The position numbers and the translations under genes are program-made. From CAVXEH01 sp963805645 (lineage in GTDB: Bacteria; Chloroflexota; Limnocylindria; QHBO01): 64,000 bases of DNA. The notes below the pieces were generated by a model, which ran no database searches, was not told where the DNA came from, and was given only the letters and a program-made list of their open reading frames with translations. How positions within the stretch are numbered: position 1 is the first letter of the stretch; every line of letters begins with the position of its first letter. The stretch covers positions 186,001 through 250,000 of the forward strand of contig CAWDVA010000004.1 of the NCBI GenBank assembly GCA_963805645.1, read 5' to 3'. Of the stretch, positions 36,665 through 45,910 are shown one piece after another.

Positions 36665-37548
36665 GCTCCCACCCCGCCCTGGCGCCCGACCGGCTGGTGC
36701 CCCCAACCCCCGGTCAGCTGCGGCGCCTGATGGCCGCGGAGAAGCTGCGCCCGCGCCGGTCGCTCAGCCAGAACTTCCTGACCGATGAGGCCGTACTCGA
36801 CGCGATCGTGACGGCGGCGGAGCTGGCCCCCGGCGACCGGGTGGTGGAGATCGGTCCGGGACTCGGCGTCCTGACCCGGCGCCTGCTCGCCGCCGGCGCC
36901 CGGGTCCTGGCCGTGGAGCTGGATCCGCGCCTGGCCGCGTACCTGCGCCGCGAGCTGGGCGACGTGGCGGGCTTCGAGCTGATCGAGGCCGATGCCCTCG
37001 CCCTCCATCCACGCGAGATCTTCCCCGGCGAGCCGATCAAGGTCGTGGCGAACATCCCGTACCACATCACCAGCCCCCTCCTGCACGCCTTCCTCGAGGG
37101 CGAGCGGCCACCGCAGCTGACCGTCCTGCTCGTCCAGCGGGAGGTTGCGGAGCGCATCGCGGCGCCCGCCGGGCAGATGAGCTACCTGTCGGTCTTCGTC
37201 CAGAACGTCAGCGAGGCGACGGTCATGACGGTCGTGCCGGCCGCGGCCTTTGAGCCGGCGCCGGAGGTGGACTCGGCGATCCTCCGCCTGCGTCGCCGGG
37301 CGCAGCCGGCCGTGCCGTCCGGGGAGGGGCGGGAGCCGTTCTACCGCGTGGTCCAGGCCGGGTTTCGGCAGCGTCGCAAGCAGATCCACAACGGGCTGGC
37401 GCGCGAGCTGCCCGTGCCGGCGCCGGCCGTCATCGGGGCACTGGCTGCCTGCGGGGTCGATGGCGAGCGCCGTCCCCAGACGTTGACCGTGGCGGAGTGG
37501 GTGTGCCTCGCCGAGCGACTTGGCCCTGCACTGGATGCCGGCGCGTGA
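36661..37548 (+). CDS. rsmA: 16S rRNA dimethyladenosine transferase
   Basis: 295 residues from a GTG overlapping tsaD. SQNFLTDE, the SAM loop EIGPGLGVLTRRLL and the catalytic ANIPYHITSP are intact. It dimethylates A1518 and A1519 of 16S rRNA (E. coli numbering) late in 30S assembly. A long in-frame reading upstream is a shadow of tsaD. Confidence 0.97.
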   Translation: MSSHPALAPDRLVPPTPGQLRRLMAAEKLRPRRSLSQNFLTDEAVLDAIVTAAELAPGDRVVEIGPGLGVLTRRLLAAGARVLAVELDPRLAAYLRRELGDVAGFELIEADALALHPREIFPGEPIKVVANIPYHITSPLLHAFLEGERPPQLTVLLVQREVAERIAAPAGQMSYLSVFVQNVSEATVMTVVPAAAFEPAPEVDSAILRLRRRAQPAVPSGEGREPFYRVVQAGFRQRRKQIHNGLARELPVPAPAVIGALAACGVDGERRPQTLTVAEWVCLAERLGPALDAGA

Positions 37549-38423
37549 GCCCCTCGCCCCTTCGCCTGGCCGCCCCTGCCAAGCTGAACCTGTCGCTGGC
37601 CATCACCGGCCGTCGGCCCGACGGCTATCACGAGCTGATCGGTGAGATGGCGCTGCTCGAGCTCGCCGACGAGCTCCTGCTGCTGCCCGGCTGTGCCGGT
37701 CTTCGGGTGGGCGGCGACACGGAGGGCCGGGTGCCGGTCCGACCGGAGGAGAACCTGGCCTGGCGCGGTCTCGTCGCCGCGCTCGGATCGGAGCCGATCG
37801 ACTGCTGCCTGGCGCTCGAGAAGCGGGTGCCGGCGATGGCCGGACTCGGCGGCGGATCCTCCGATGCGGCGGCGGCCTGGCGGCTGGGCCGGCGATGGAA
37901 TGGCAGGACCGACGAGCCCACCTCGAACGACCTCGCGACGCTGGCGCGCATCGGCGCCGACGTCCCGTTCTTCGCGGCCGGCGTGGCCCGTGCCGTGGTG
38001 ACCGGCATCGGCGAGCGCGTTGCACCGCGCCCGCCAACGGGCGCCGGGGAGATCGTCGTGCTGGCGCACCCCGCCTTCGGGTTGGCGACCGGCGAGGTGT
38101 TCGCCGAGCTGCGTCGTTCGGAGTGGGCCCAGGCGGTGGAGCTGCCTCCACCGGGACGCAACGGGCTCCTGCGCGCCGCTCTCCGCCTGCGTCCTGAGCT
38201 CGAGGACCTGATGCGCCTGGTCCTCTCGTCCGGGCTCGAGCCGCACCTGACCGGAAGCGGGCCTACGCTGTACGCGACCACCGACGACCCGGAGCGGGCC
38301 GCCGCCGCCGCACAGCGGCTCACGCGTGCCGGGATACGCACCACCACCACTCGCTTCCGGCCCGAACCGGCTAGGATCGAGATGGCGGGAGACGTCGAGA
38401 CATCGGTGGAGGAGGAGTCATGA
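37545..38423 (+). CDS. ispE: 4-diphosphocytidyl-2-C-methyl-D-erythritol kinase
   Basis: 292 residues, a GHMP kinase of the MEP isoprenoid pathway. APAKLNLSLAITGRRPDGYH is at the N-terminus, the ATP loop is MAGLGGGSSDAAA and the C-terminal GSGPTLYA is conserved. The GTG overlaps rsmA, a frequent neighbour. It supplies precursors that the polyprenyl synthase further on could use. Confidence 0.96.
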   Translation: MSPSPLRLAAPAKLNLSLAITGRRPDGYHELIGEMALLELADELLLLPGCAGLRVGGDTEGRVPVRPEENLAWRGLVAALGSEPIDCCLALEKRVPAMAGLGGGSSDAAAAWRLGRRWNGRTDEPTSNDLATLARIGADVPFFAAGVARAVVTGIGERVAPRPPTGAGEIVVLAHPAFGLATGEVFAELRRSEWAQAVELPPPGRNGLLRAALRLRPELEDLMRLVLSSGLEPHLTGSGPTLYATTDDPERAAAAAQRLTRAGIRTTTTRFRPEPARIEMAGDVETSVEEES

Positions 38424-38812
38424 GCGGCAGGATGCCGGTGGAGACGGACGGCGCGCCGGCCGCCCTCGGCCCGTACAGCCAGGCCATCGCGGGTGGTGGC
38501 CTCGTGTTCAGCGCCGGCCAGGTCGGCATCGATCCGGCGACGGGGGAGCTGGTGCCGGGGGGCGTCGTGGCCCAGGCGGAGCGCGTGATGCGCAACCTTG
38601 CGGCCGTGCTCGACGCCGCCGGGACGTCGTTCGACCGGGTCGTGAAGGCCACCATCTTCCTGACGGACATGGCCGACTACGCGGCCGTGAACGAGGTGTA
38701 CGGACGGGAGCTTCCGCCACCGTATCCGGCGCGCTCGGCGGTCGCCGTGAGCGCCCTTCCGAAGGGCGCGCTGGTCGAGATCGAGTGCGTCGCCCTCGCC
38801 GGGGAGGTGTGA
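38420..38812 (+). CDS. ridA: RidA family protein (enamine/imine deaminase)
   Basis: 130 residues. GPYSQAI, FSAGQVGIDPATGELV and the C-terminal RSAVAVSALPKGALVEIE match RidA; the arginine in RSAVAV corresponds to the catalytic one. It removes reactive enamines formed by PLP enzymes. Last gene of the tsaE-to-ridA string, overlapping ispE by 4 nt. Confidence 0.95.
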   Translation: MSGRMPVETDGAPAALGPYSQAIAGGGLVFSAGQVGIDPATGELVPGGVVAQAERVMRNLAAVLDAAGTSFDRVVKATIFLTDMADYAAVNEVYGRELPPPYPARSAVAVSALPKGALVEIECVALAGEV

Positions 38813-38828
38813 TGGGGCGGTGAGCGAG

Positions 38829-38858
38829 TTGACCCTCCGGACGGGCCGCGGATACCAT
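38829..38858 (+). promoter_or_regulatory. Predicted promoter for glmU
   Basis: TTGACC, an 18-nt spacer and TACCAT in the 84-nt gap after ridA. The -35 and spacing are the same as in the tRNA-Asn promoter of this window. The leader to the glmU GTG would be about 30 nt. Confidence 0.6.
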
Positions 38859-38896
38859 CGCGGCCTGTTGCGCCCCCGAACGGAACCCATCGCACC

Positions 38897-40333
38897 GTGG
38901 TAGGCGTCGCGGCCATCGTCCTGGCCGCCGGCCAGGGGACGCGCATGCGCTCGCGCCTCCCCAAGGTCCTCCACACCATCGCCGGGCGGCCGCTCGTCTG
39001 CCACGTGCTCGACGCGCTGCAGCGCGCCGGCGCGGAGCGCCCCGTCGTGGTCATCGGACACGAGGCCGGCGCGGTCGAGGCGGCCCTCGGCGGCTCGGTC
39101 ACCACCGTTCGCCAGGAACCGCAGCTGGGCACGGCCGATGCCGTCCGCGTCGGGCTGACCGCGCTGCCGGAGGCCGCGCAGGTGCTGGTCACCATGGGCG
39201 ACGCCCCGCTCCTGCCCCCGGCCGTGTTCGCCGACCTGGTGGACGCCCAGGCGCAGCCGGGCGCGGTGATCGCGCTGCTGGCGGCCCGCGTGGCCGATCC
39301 GACCGGCTATGGCCGGATCGTTCGTGACGACCGTGGGGATGTTGGCGCCATCGTCGAGGAGGCCGATGCGGATCCCGCCACCCGCCGGATCGCCGAGGTC
39401 AACGTCGGCGCGTACTGCTTCGACGGAGCCTGGCTGCGCGGCGCCATCGGGCGCGTTGGCATCAGCGCCAAGGGGGAGCGCTACCTGACCGACCTGGTGG
39501 CGCTGGCCGTGCAGGATGGGCGCCGGGTCGGGGTGGTCGACGCCCCGCGCCCGGAGCTGACCATGGGGATCAACGACCGGGTCCAGCTCGCCGCGGCGGA
39601 GCGCCTGGTGCGCACGGAGATCGCGGAACGACACATGCGCAACGGGGTGACCATCGTGGACCCCACGACGACCTACATCGACGCGGCGGTCGAGATCGAG
39701 CAGGACGCCCGCCTCGAGCCGTGGACCATCCTGTCCGGCGCGACGGTCATCGGCAGCGACGCGGTCATCGGTCCCGGCGCCACGGTGCGCGACAGTCGCA
39801 TCGGGCCGCGGACCACGGTCTGGGCCAGCGTCGTGGAGGAGTCGACCGTCGCCGAGGACGTGCAGATCGGCCCGTACAGCCACCTGCGTCCCGGCTGCGA
39901 GATCGGACCCGGGTGCCGCATCGGCAACTATGCGGAGCTCAAGAAGACCCGGATGGGGCGCGGATCACAGCAGCACCACATGAGCTACCTGGGCGACGCC
40001 GAGCTGGGTGAGCACGTCAACATCGGCGCGGGCGCCATCACCGCCAACTTCGACGGCGATCGCAAGAACCGCACCACCATCGGCGATCGCGCCTTCATTG
40101 GCGTCGACACCATGCTCCGCGCCCCGATCACCATTGGTCCGGGCGCGCGGACCGGCGCCGGAGCGGTCGTGACCCGCGACGTGGCACCCGGCAAGACGGT
40201 GGTCGGGATGCCGGCCCGGCCCATCGAGCTGCGGCGACGACGCAGCGAGGCCGCCACCGAGGGCAGGGAAAGCCCCGAGCCCGCCGATCGGAATCCGCAG
40301 CGAGGAGGCAGCGCGACCCGCCCCGATGCCTGA
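38897..40333 (+). CDS. glmU: Bifunctional UDP-GlcNAc pyrophosphorylase / GlcN-1-P acetyltransferase
   Basis: 478 residues. The uridyltransferase domain opens with LAAGQGTRMRSRLPKVLH. The left-handed beta-helix acetyltransferase domain occupies roughly 245-445, with hexapeptide repeats and KKTRMGRGSQQHHMSYLGDA near the catalytic histidine. It completes UDP-GlcNAc synthesis begun by GlmS and GlmM. The C-terminus is a polar tail that overlaps the next gene by 8 nt. Confidence 0.98.
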   Translation: MVGVAAIVLAAGQGTRMRSRLPKVLHTIAGRPLVCHVLDALQRAGAERPVVVIGHEAGAVEAALGGSVTTVRQEPQLGTADAVRVGLTALPEAAQVLVTMGDAPLLPPAVFADLVDAQAQPGAVIALLAARVADPTGYGRIVRDDRGDVGAIVEEADADPATRRIAEVNVGAYCFDGAWLRGAIGRVGISAKGERYLTDLVALAVQDGRRVGVVDAPRPELTMGINDRVQLAAAERLVRTEIAERHMRNGVTIVDPTTTYIDAAVEIEQDARLEPWTILSGATVIGSDAVIGPGATVRDSRIGPRTTVWASVVEESTVAEDVQIGPYSHLRPGCEIGPGCRIGNYAELKKTRMGRGSQQHHMSYLGDAELGEHVNIGAGAITANFDGDRKNRTTIGDRAFIGVDTMLRAPITIGPGARTGAGAVVTRDVAPGKTVVGMPARPIELRRRRSEAATEGRESPEPADRNPQRGGSATRPDA

Positions 40334-41726
40334 AGGCAGCAGTACCGGCGGCTCGACCGGTAACGCCCTCCTCGACCTCGCGATCGTCCTCGTCCTCATC
40401 GGGGTGAGCGGCTTCTTCGCCGCCTCCGAGATCGCGCTCATCACCGTTCGCCGGCATCGGCTGCAGTCGCTGGCCGACGAGGGGAACCGGTCGGCCCGCA
40501 CCGCCCAGCGGCTCACCGCCGACCCGAGCCGTTTCCTGGCCACGATCCAGGTCGCCATCACCTTCCTGGGCTTCCTCGCCTCTGCGTTCGGCGCCGTCGC
40601 GCTCTCGGGGACGGTGGGAGACTGGATCGGGGCGATCCCCGTCGACGTCATCCGCAACGCCGCGAACGAAATCGCCTTCGTCCTGATCACCCTGCTCATC
40701 GCGCTCGCCTCGATCATCATCGGGGAGCTGGTTCCCAAGACGCTGGCACTCGGCGCGGCGGAGCGGTTCGCGCTCGTGGTGGCAGGACCCATTGGCTTCC
40801 TCGAGCGGTCGTTGAGCCCGGTCGTCTGGTTCGTTTCGAGCATCTCCGGCGTGCTTGTGCGGGCCCTGGGCGGTCGGGAACGGCCGCAGCCGGGCTACCT
40901 GTCGACCGAGGAGCTGAAGATGCTCGTCGAGACCGGGTCGGAGCAGGGGACCATCGAGAAGGACGAGAAGGAGATGATCCACGGGGTCATCGAGCTCGCC
41001 GAGACGAAGGTGCACGAGGTGATGGTCCCGCGCATCGGCATCCGGGCCGTGGCGATCAGCGACCCGTTCGAGGAGATCCTCGACATGGTGGTGCGGGCCG
41101 GCCACAGCCGCATCCCGGTCTACGAGGACAACCTGGACAACATCGTGGGGATCCTCTACGCCAAGGACCTGCTGCCGTACCTGAAGCCGCGCAGGAACGG
41201 CGCCTCCGGCATCGACATCCGTTCGCTCCTTCGCCCGCCGGTCTACGTCCCGGAGACGAAGGCAGTGGACGAGCTGCTCCACGAGATGCAGCTCGCCAAG
41301 CGCCACATCGCCATCGTGGTGGACGAGTACGGCGGCACCGCCGGGCTCATCACGATCGAGGACATCGTGGAGGAGATCGTCGGCGAGATCCAGGACGAGT
41401 ACGACTCCGAGGAGCCGCTCGTCGAGCCGCTTTCGTCCGATGGCCTCGTCGCCTACCGGCTCGACGGCAGGGTCAGCATGGACGACCTCCGCGATCTGTT
41501 CGACCTGCCCGACGAGGAGGAGGAGGACGAGGAGGCGTACGACACGGTGGGAGGATTCATCATCCACCGGGTTGGTCGCATCCCGCTCCCCGGCGCCGAG
41601 GTTCCGTTCCGCGACGTGACGCTGCGCGTTGACGCCGCCGACTCGCGGCGGGTGAGCAAGGTGATCGGGGAGCGGCCCCGCCCGCCCGAGCCGGAGGACG
41701 GCGGTGGGAACGGCGAGCACGATTGA
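40326..41726 (+). CDS. CNNM/CorC family membrane protein with CBS domains
   Basis: 466 residues. Three to four membrane helices lie in the first 190 residues (CNNM/DUF21 domain, FFAASEIALITVRRHR). A CBS pair follows (VMVPRIGIRAV to the VDEYGGTAGLITIEDIVEEI signature), and the C-terminal CorC_HlyC domain contains VSMDDLRDLFDLP, an acidic EEEEDEEAYDT run and IHRVGRIPLPGAEV. The family is linked to magnesium or cobalt efflux; old annotations call it hemolysin. Specificity cannot be told from sequence. Confidence 0.93.
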   Translation: MPEGSSTGGSTGNALLDLAIVLVLIGVSGFFAASEIALITVRRHRLQSLADEGNRSARTAQRLTADPSRFLATIQVAITFLGFLASAFGAVALSGTVGDWIGAIPVDVIRNAANEIAFVLITLLIALASIIIGELVPKTLALGAAERFALVVAGPIGFLERSLSPVVWFVSSISGVLVRALGGRERPQPGYLSTEELKMLVETGSEQGTIEKDEKEMIHGVIELAETKVHEVMVPRIGIRAVAISDPFEEILDMVVRAGHSRIPVYEDNLDNIVGILYAKDLLPYLKPRRNGASGIDIRSLLRPPVYVPETKAVDELLHEMQLAKRHIAIVVDEYGGTAGLITIEDIVEEIVGEIQDEYDSEEPLVEPLSSDGLVAYRLDGRVSMDDLRDLFDLPDEEEEDEEAYDTVGGFIIHRVGRIPLPGAEVPFRDVTLRVDAADSRRVSKVIGERPRPPEPEDGGGNGEHD

Positions 41727-41759
41727 CTGCGGGGCCGGGGCGGGCCCGATGCGCAGTCA
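41724..41759. terminator. Bidirectional hairpin between convergent genes
   Basis: TGACTGCG pairs with CGCAGTCA across 20 nt, and inside it GGGCC pairs with GGCCC. The outer arms contain the TGA stop of the CNNM gene on one strand and the TGA stop of the polyprenyl synthase on the other. No T tract is present on either side, so it may work as a GC-rich or Rho-assisted barrier. Confidence 0.55.
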
Positions 41760-42851
41760 GACCGCGATGGCGCCCTCCACAACGGCGGCGAGCTCAGCGC
41801 CCCGCTCGGCATCGATCGGCAGCCGCTTCGCCGCCTGGAACGCCCGATCCCGGTAACGACGGGTCTCCGCCACGGCATGCTGGTGCGCACCGCTGCGCTC
41901 CAGGATCTCGAGGACCTCGGTGACCTCCGCATCGTTCATCAGCCCCTCGGAGTCGGGCGCGAGGGCCCCGTCGGTGGCCTGCATGGTCGGCGCGTAGATG
42001 CGGCGCAGCCGGGCGACATCGGCCGGGTCCGCGTGCTCGAGGGCCCAGACCAGCGGCAGGTTCTTCTTCCGTTTGCGCACGTCGCCGGCGACGGGCTTGC
42101 CCGACTCCGATGAGCTCCAGAAGGTGCCCTTCACGTCATCGGCCATCTGGAAGGCCATACCCAGCTCATAGCCGAAGGCGCGGTAGGCCTCGATCGTCTC
42201 CGGGTCATCGGTGGCCAGGATGGCGCCGGCCTGCACGGAGGCGCCCAGCAGAGCCGCGGTCTTGCGGCTGATCATCTCGAGGTACTCCTCGACGCTGACG
42301 TCGATCCGGCGCTCGAAGCTGATGTCCAGGAACTGCCCCTCGCAGAGCGCCAGGCAGGTCTCGTCGTAGACGCGCATCAGGGCCAGCACCCGGTGCTCGC
42401 TCACGCCCCGCTCCATGAGGCGGTACAGGGCCAGGCGCGAGAGGGCGAACAGGGCGTCGCCCGCGTTGATGGCAAGGGGAATGCCCCAGATCGCCCACAG
42501 GGTTGGCCGATGGCGACGCTCCCGATCGGAGTCCTCGATATCGTCGTGGACGAGGCTGAAGTTGTGGCCCAGCTCCACCGCCGCGGCCCCGGGCAGGGCC
42601 GGGGCATGCTCCCCGGTCAGGGACTGGTACGCCAGGAGGCCGAGGAGCGGGCGGACCCGCTTTCCGCGGGGACCGGCGGGCTCATCGAGGCCCAGGTGAT
42701 AGGCGAGCATCTCGTACAGTGGACGCGTGTGGCCGTCGTGCTCGGAGAGCACGGCCCGCATCTCGTCCTCGATCTCGCCCAGGAGGTCGGTAAACTCGGA
42801 CCTGATGTCCACCGCTGAAGGGTACCTGACCGGCTGCAGTGAGCGCGCCAT
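41757..42851 (-). CDS. Polyprenyl (prenyl diphosphate) synthase
   Basis: 364 residues as read from the first ATG. The first Asp-rich motif is DDIED in LVHDDIEDSDRERRHRPT and the second is QMADDVKG, the DDxxG form seen in many high-GC bacteria. GKRVRPLL is typical. It chain-extends isopentenyl diphosphate; product length cannot be stated. An in-frame GTG beginning at base 42812 (VDIRSEFTDLL), with a TACCCT -10-like element 6 nt before it, is an alternative leaderless start giving 351 residues. Divergent from recO. Confidence 0.93.
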   Translation of the reverse strand: MARSLQPVRYPSAVDIRSEFTDLLGEIEDEMRAVLSEHDGHTRPLYEMLAYHLGLDEPAGPRGKRVRPLLGLLAYQSLTGEHAPALPGAAAVELGHNFSLVHDDIEDSDRERRHRPTLWAIWGIPLAINAGDALFALSRLALYRLMERGVSEHRVLALMRVYDETCLALCEGQFLDISFERRIDVSVEEYLEMISRKTAALLGASVQAGAILATDDPETIEAYRAFGYELGMAFQMADDVKGTFWSSSESGKPVAGDVRKRKKNLPLVWALEHADPADVARLRRIYAPTMQATDGALAPDSEGLMNDAEVTEVLEILERSGAHQHAVAETRRYRDRAFQAAKRLPIDAERGAELAAVVEGAIAV

Positions 42852-42910
42852 GACCCGGATACGAGGCCGCCGGCACCGTGGATCGGCGCGATGAGCCGAG
42901 AAGGGGAACC

Positions 42911-43705
42911 GTGAGCCCGCGGTCGCGACTCTACAAGACGGAGGCGATCGTCCTGCGCAGCATGGACCTGGGCGAGGCGGATCGCGTCCTCACCGTGCTC
43001 ACCCCGCGCCTCGGGAAGCTGCGGGTCGTGGCCAAGGGCGTGCGCCGCACCCGCTCGCGGCTCGGTGGGGGGCTCGAGCCATTCAGCGACGTGCAGCTCG
43101 TGCTCGCGGTCGGCCGTACCTTCGACGTTGTCACCCAGGTATCGATTACCGACCCGCACCTGGGCCTGCGCGACGACCTGGAGGCGACTGCCGCGGCCTG
43201 GTACGTGGTCGAGCTGGCCGATCGCTTCTGCGAGGGAAGCGCGGACTCGCACGGTGCATTCGTGCTCCTCGCCCAGGCCCTTGCCGCGCTGGACGCACCC
43301 GCGGGTGCCGTCGCCCGCGACACGCTGAACCGATGGTTCGAGCTGCATCTGCTCGGGGCGATGGGCTTTCGCCCGGAGCTCGCGCAGTGCCTCGAATGCG
43401 GCGCCGCCATCGCGCCGGAAGGCAATCGCTACGCCCCGGCCGGGGGCGGCGTGCTCGGCCCCGAGTGCGCCGGCGCCGAGGCCGATGCGCGTCCCGTTTC
43501 GCCCGATGCTCTCAAGGTCCTCCGCCACCTGCAGCGCAGCGAGCTGAGCGCCGTGCTGCGGCTCGCCCCGCGGCCATCCGTCCAGCGCGAGGTCGAGCGT
43601 CTGCTCCACGCCACCGTCTCGGCCATCCTCGAGCGCGAGCTGCGCAGCCGCGACTTCCTCGAGGAGGTCAGCGCCCGCCGCGCGGCGGAGGGGGTGCCCG
43701 GGTGA
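42911..43705 (+). CDS. recO: DNA repair protein RecO
   Basis: 264 residues from a GTG with AAGGGGA upstream. The OB-fold N-terminus has LYKTEAIVLRSMDLGEADR and LTPRLGKLRVVAKGVRR. The central helical part has MGFRPELAQCLECGA; a second CxxC partner is not clear, so the zinc site may be incomplete. RecO loads RecA with RecR. A start 11 codons earlier is possible. Confidence 0.94.
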   Translation: MSPRSRLYKTEAIVLRSMDLGEADRVLTVLTPRLGKLRVVAKGVRRTRSRLGGGLEPFSDVQLVLAVGRTFDVVTQVSITDPHLGLRDDLEATAAAWYVVELADRFCEGSADSHGAFVLLAQALAALDAPAGAVARDTLNRWFELHLLGAMGFRPELAQCLECGAAIAPEGNRYAPAGGGVLGPECAGAEADARPVSPDALKVLRHLQRSELSAVLRLAPRPSVQREVERLLHATVSAILERELRSRDFLEEVSARRAAEGVPG

Positions 43706-44580
43706 GCCTGCTGCGGTTTCCGTTCGGCGGGCCCAGGACCCCGGAGCCGCTGCCGGTGGTGGACGGCGTCCCGTGCCGGCCGTATCGCACCGGAGAGCAC
43801 GCCGCGACCATCAGCGCCATGCTGCTTCGACGACTCATCGTGGCGGCGGTGGCGGCGGCGGTCCTCAGCATCGGCCTTCCCTTCGTCGTCACGCTGCTCA
43901 CGGTGGGAACCGCTGCGAGCTCCGCGGACGTCCCCGTGATTGCCCGGATCGCCGGATCGCCGCTCGCGTTCGCCTGCTACCTGCTGGTCGTGGACTATCT
44001 CCTCGTCCGGGGGCGTCTGGCCCGGACCCTGTCGATCCTGACCTGGACCCGACGGCGCAGCCTGTCGGAGCTGCGGGAGGCGACCGGGCTCCGCCGTGCG
44101 ACCGACCGCGCCGCCGCGCGCGACTGGCTGGCCCGCAACCCGCACGGAGCGGACGAGCCGGAGACGGTGGCGGCGAGCCGCGTGCGTCTCCAGGTTCTCG
44201 CGGGCGACCTGGATGGCGCGCGCCAGACGGTGGGACGTCTCCCGCGCGAGGACCCGGAGCAGCGCCTCAGGGCGGGAGTCCTGGAGGCCGGCGTGAACCT
44301 CGCCGCCGGCCAGCCGTTCGACGCAGAGGAGCTCCGCGCCCAGGTGGACCAGGTGGCCGATGGCGATCGCCGCGCCGGGCTGGCCGTGGAGGTTGCATCC
44401 GTCATCGCCCAGGGTCGCTTCACCTGCCAGGGCGACCACATCGAGGCCATGGCCCGCGCCTTCGACCAGGTGGAGGGTCGCGATGCCGGGCTGCTGCTGC
44501 GAGCGTACTGGCTGCCGATCATCCTCCTCGTGCTGGTGACCGCCGCGGTCCTCGCCTTCGTCGTTCCCGTCCCGACCTGA
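43702..44580 (+). CDS. Membrane protein of unknown function
   Basis: 292 residues, overlapping recO by 4 nt. Two membrane helices near residues 44-70 and 80-100 and one at the C-terminus (YWLPIILLVLVTAAVLAFVV). Between them lies an Ala/Arg-rich helical cytosolic domain with TPR-like packing (RVRLQVLAGDLDGARQTVGR). No family recognised. It may be co-translated with recO by position only. Confidence 0.7.
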   Translation: MSLLRFPFGGPRTPEPLPVVDGVPCRPYRTGEHAATISAMLLRRLIVAAVAAAVLSIGLPFVVTLLTVGTAASSADVPVIARIAGSPLAFACYLLVVDYLLVRGRLARTLSILTWTRRRSLSELREATGLRRATDRAAARDWLARNPHGADEPETVAASRVRLQVLAGDLDGARQTVGRLPREDPEQRLRAGVLEAGVNLAAGQPFDAEELRAQVDQVADGDRRAGLAVEVASVIAQGRFTCQGDHIEAMARAFDQVEGRDAGLLLRAYWLPIILLVLVTAAVLAFVVPVPT

Positions 44581-44584
44581 GCCG

Positions 44585-45820
44585 GTGTCGGCCGCCGCGA
44601 CGACCCCGCGCATGCGCCTCTCGCGGAAGGATGCCCGTCGCCTGGTCCTGCTGGGCCAGGGGCTGGCAGGCGAGCGTCTGCCGGATGCAGTGGCCGTCGT
44701 CGAGCGCCTCGGGCGGCTGCCGGTCGACCCCACCTCGGTCGTGGACCGCGCGGAGCACCTCGCCCTGTGGAGCCGCCTGGGACGCTGGAACCGCGAGGAC
44801 CTGCGCGGGGGGCTGGAGGAGCCGCCGCGCCGCCTGTTCACCTTCCCGGGGTCCATCCTGCCCGTGGCGGACCTGCCCTTCCATCGCGCGGTGTTCCGGC
44901 GATTTCCGCGGCCGGAGTACACCCGCGGGCGCTACATCGCCGGCTGGCTGCGCGACAACGCGCGATTCCGCGCCTACGTCCTCGACGAGCTGCGCGGCCG
45001 TGGGCCGATGCGCTCGCGTGACCTGGACGACCGCGCCGAGGTGCCGTGGCGGACGGGAGGCTGGAACGACGGCAAGAACACGGCGCGGATGCTCGACCTC
45101 CTGTGGCGGGGCGGCGAGGTGGCCGTCAGCCGCCGCGAAGGCACCGAGTACTGGTGGGACCTCTTCGAGCGTGTCCACCCCGGACAGGCCGGCGCGGCTC
45201 TGGACGACGAGATCCCGGAGGAGATCGTGGCCATCGAGCTGATGGAGCGGGACCTCCGCGCGCATGGGCTGCTGCGGCCGGGGTGGGGGACCGCCCTCGA
45301 CTACCGCCTGCCTGCTCGGGAGGTGGGCGAGGCATCTCTGCGGACCGATGGCGTGGCCGTGCCGGTCACCGTGCAGGAAACGGAGGGCCAGTGGCTGGCG
45401 CATCGCGACCTTCTCGCGGCGCTGCGCTCCGGCGCCGCTGCACCTCGCACCACGCTGGTCGGCCCATTCGACCCGCTCATCGCCGACCGCGAGCGCACCG
45501 CCGAGCTCTTCGGCTTCGACTACCGCCTGGAGCTCTACCTGCCCGCCGCCCGCCGCGTGTTCGGGGCGTACGCGATGCCCATCCTCGACGGCGACCGGCT
45601 GGTCGGCCGCATCGACGCGGCCATGGACCGCCGCAGGCGTCTGCTGCGGCTCAACGGAGTCTTCGCCGAGCCAGGTGCCACGGCCAAGGGTGTCCACCGC
45701 ATCGCAGCCGCGATCCATGACCTGGCCGCCTGGCTGGGGGCCGATGGCGTGGAGCAGCCGGCCGATCTCCCCGTTCCCTGGGAAGGGCTGCGCGAGCACC
45801 TGGGCCGAGCCCCCGCCTGA
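44585..45820 (+). CDS. Winged-helix protein of the YcaQ/AlkX (HTH_42) family
   Basis: 411 residues. SVVDRAEHLALWSRLGRW, RYIAGWLRDN and LVGPFDPLIADRERTAELFGFDYR match the family. E. coli YcaQ is a DNA glycosylase that unhooks interstrand crosslinks through a Gln-x-Asp motif, as I recall. Here the corresponding site reads Pro46-Val47-Asp48, so the Gln appears to be missing. GTG start 4 nt after the previous stop. It may be an altered glycosylase or a DNA-binding relative. Confidence 0.82.
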   Translation: MSAAATTPRMRLSRKDARRLVLLGQGLAGERLPDAVAVVERLGRLPVDPTSVVDRAEHLALWSRLGRWNREDLRGGLEEPPRRLFTFPGSILPVADLPFHRAVFRRFPRPEYTRGRYIAGWLRDNARFRAYVLDELRGRGPMRSRDLDDRAEVPWRTGGWNDGKNTARMLDLLWRGGEVAVSRREGTEYWWDLFERVHPGQAGAALDDEIPEEIVAIELMERDLRAHGLLRPGWGTALDYRLPAREVGEASLRTDGVAVPVTVQETEGQWLAHRDLLAALRSGAAAPRTTLVGPFDPLIADRERTAELFGFDYRLELYLPAARRVFGAYAMPILDGDRLVGRIDAAMDRRRRLLRLNGVFAEPGATAKGVHRIAAAIHDLAAWLGADGVEQPADLPVPWEGLREHLGRAPA

Positions 45821-45839
45821 TGCCGCCATCGGTCTGGGG

Positions 45840-45845
45840 TAGACT
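45840..45845 (+). promoter_or_regulatory. Possible -10 element for glyS
   Basis: TAGACT about 65 nt before the chosen glyS start. No clear -35. The leader it would give contains an AAAGGAG ribosome-binding site just before the GTG used here. Confidence 0.35.
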
Positions 45846-45910
45846 CGACCGCCCAGGTGACCATCAACATTCGTCGCACCGCGACGGAGCCGAAAGGAGC
45901 CCCTCCCTCC

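Noticed and set aside
40326..41726. Hemolysin toxin
   Set aside because: The HlyC/CorC label is historical. The CNNM, CBS and CorC_HlyC domains indicate an ion-transport-related membrane protein.
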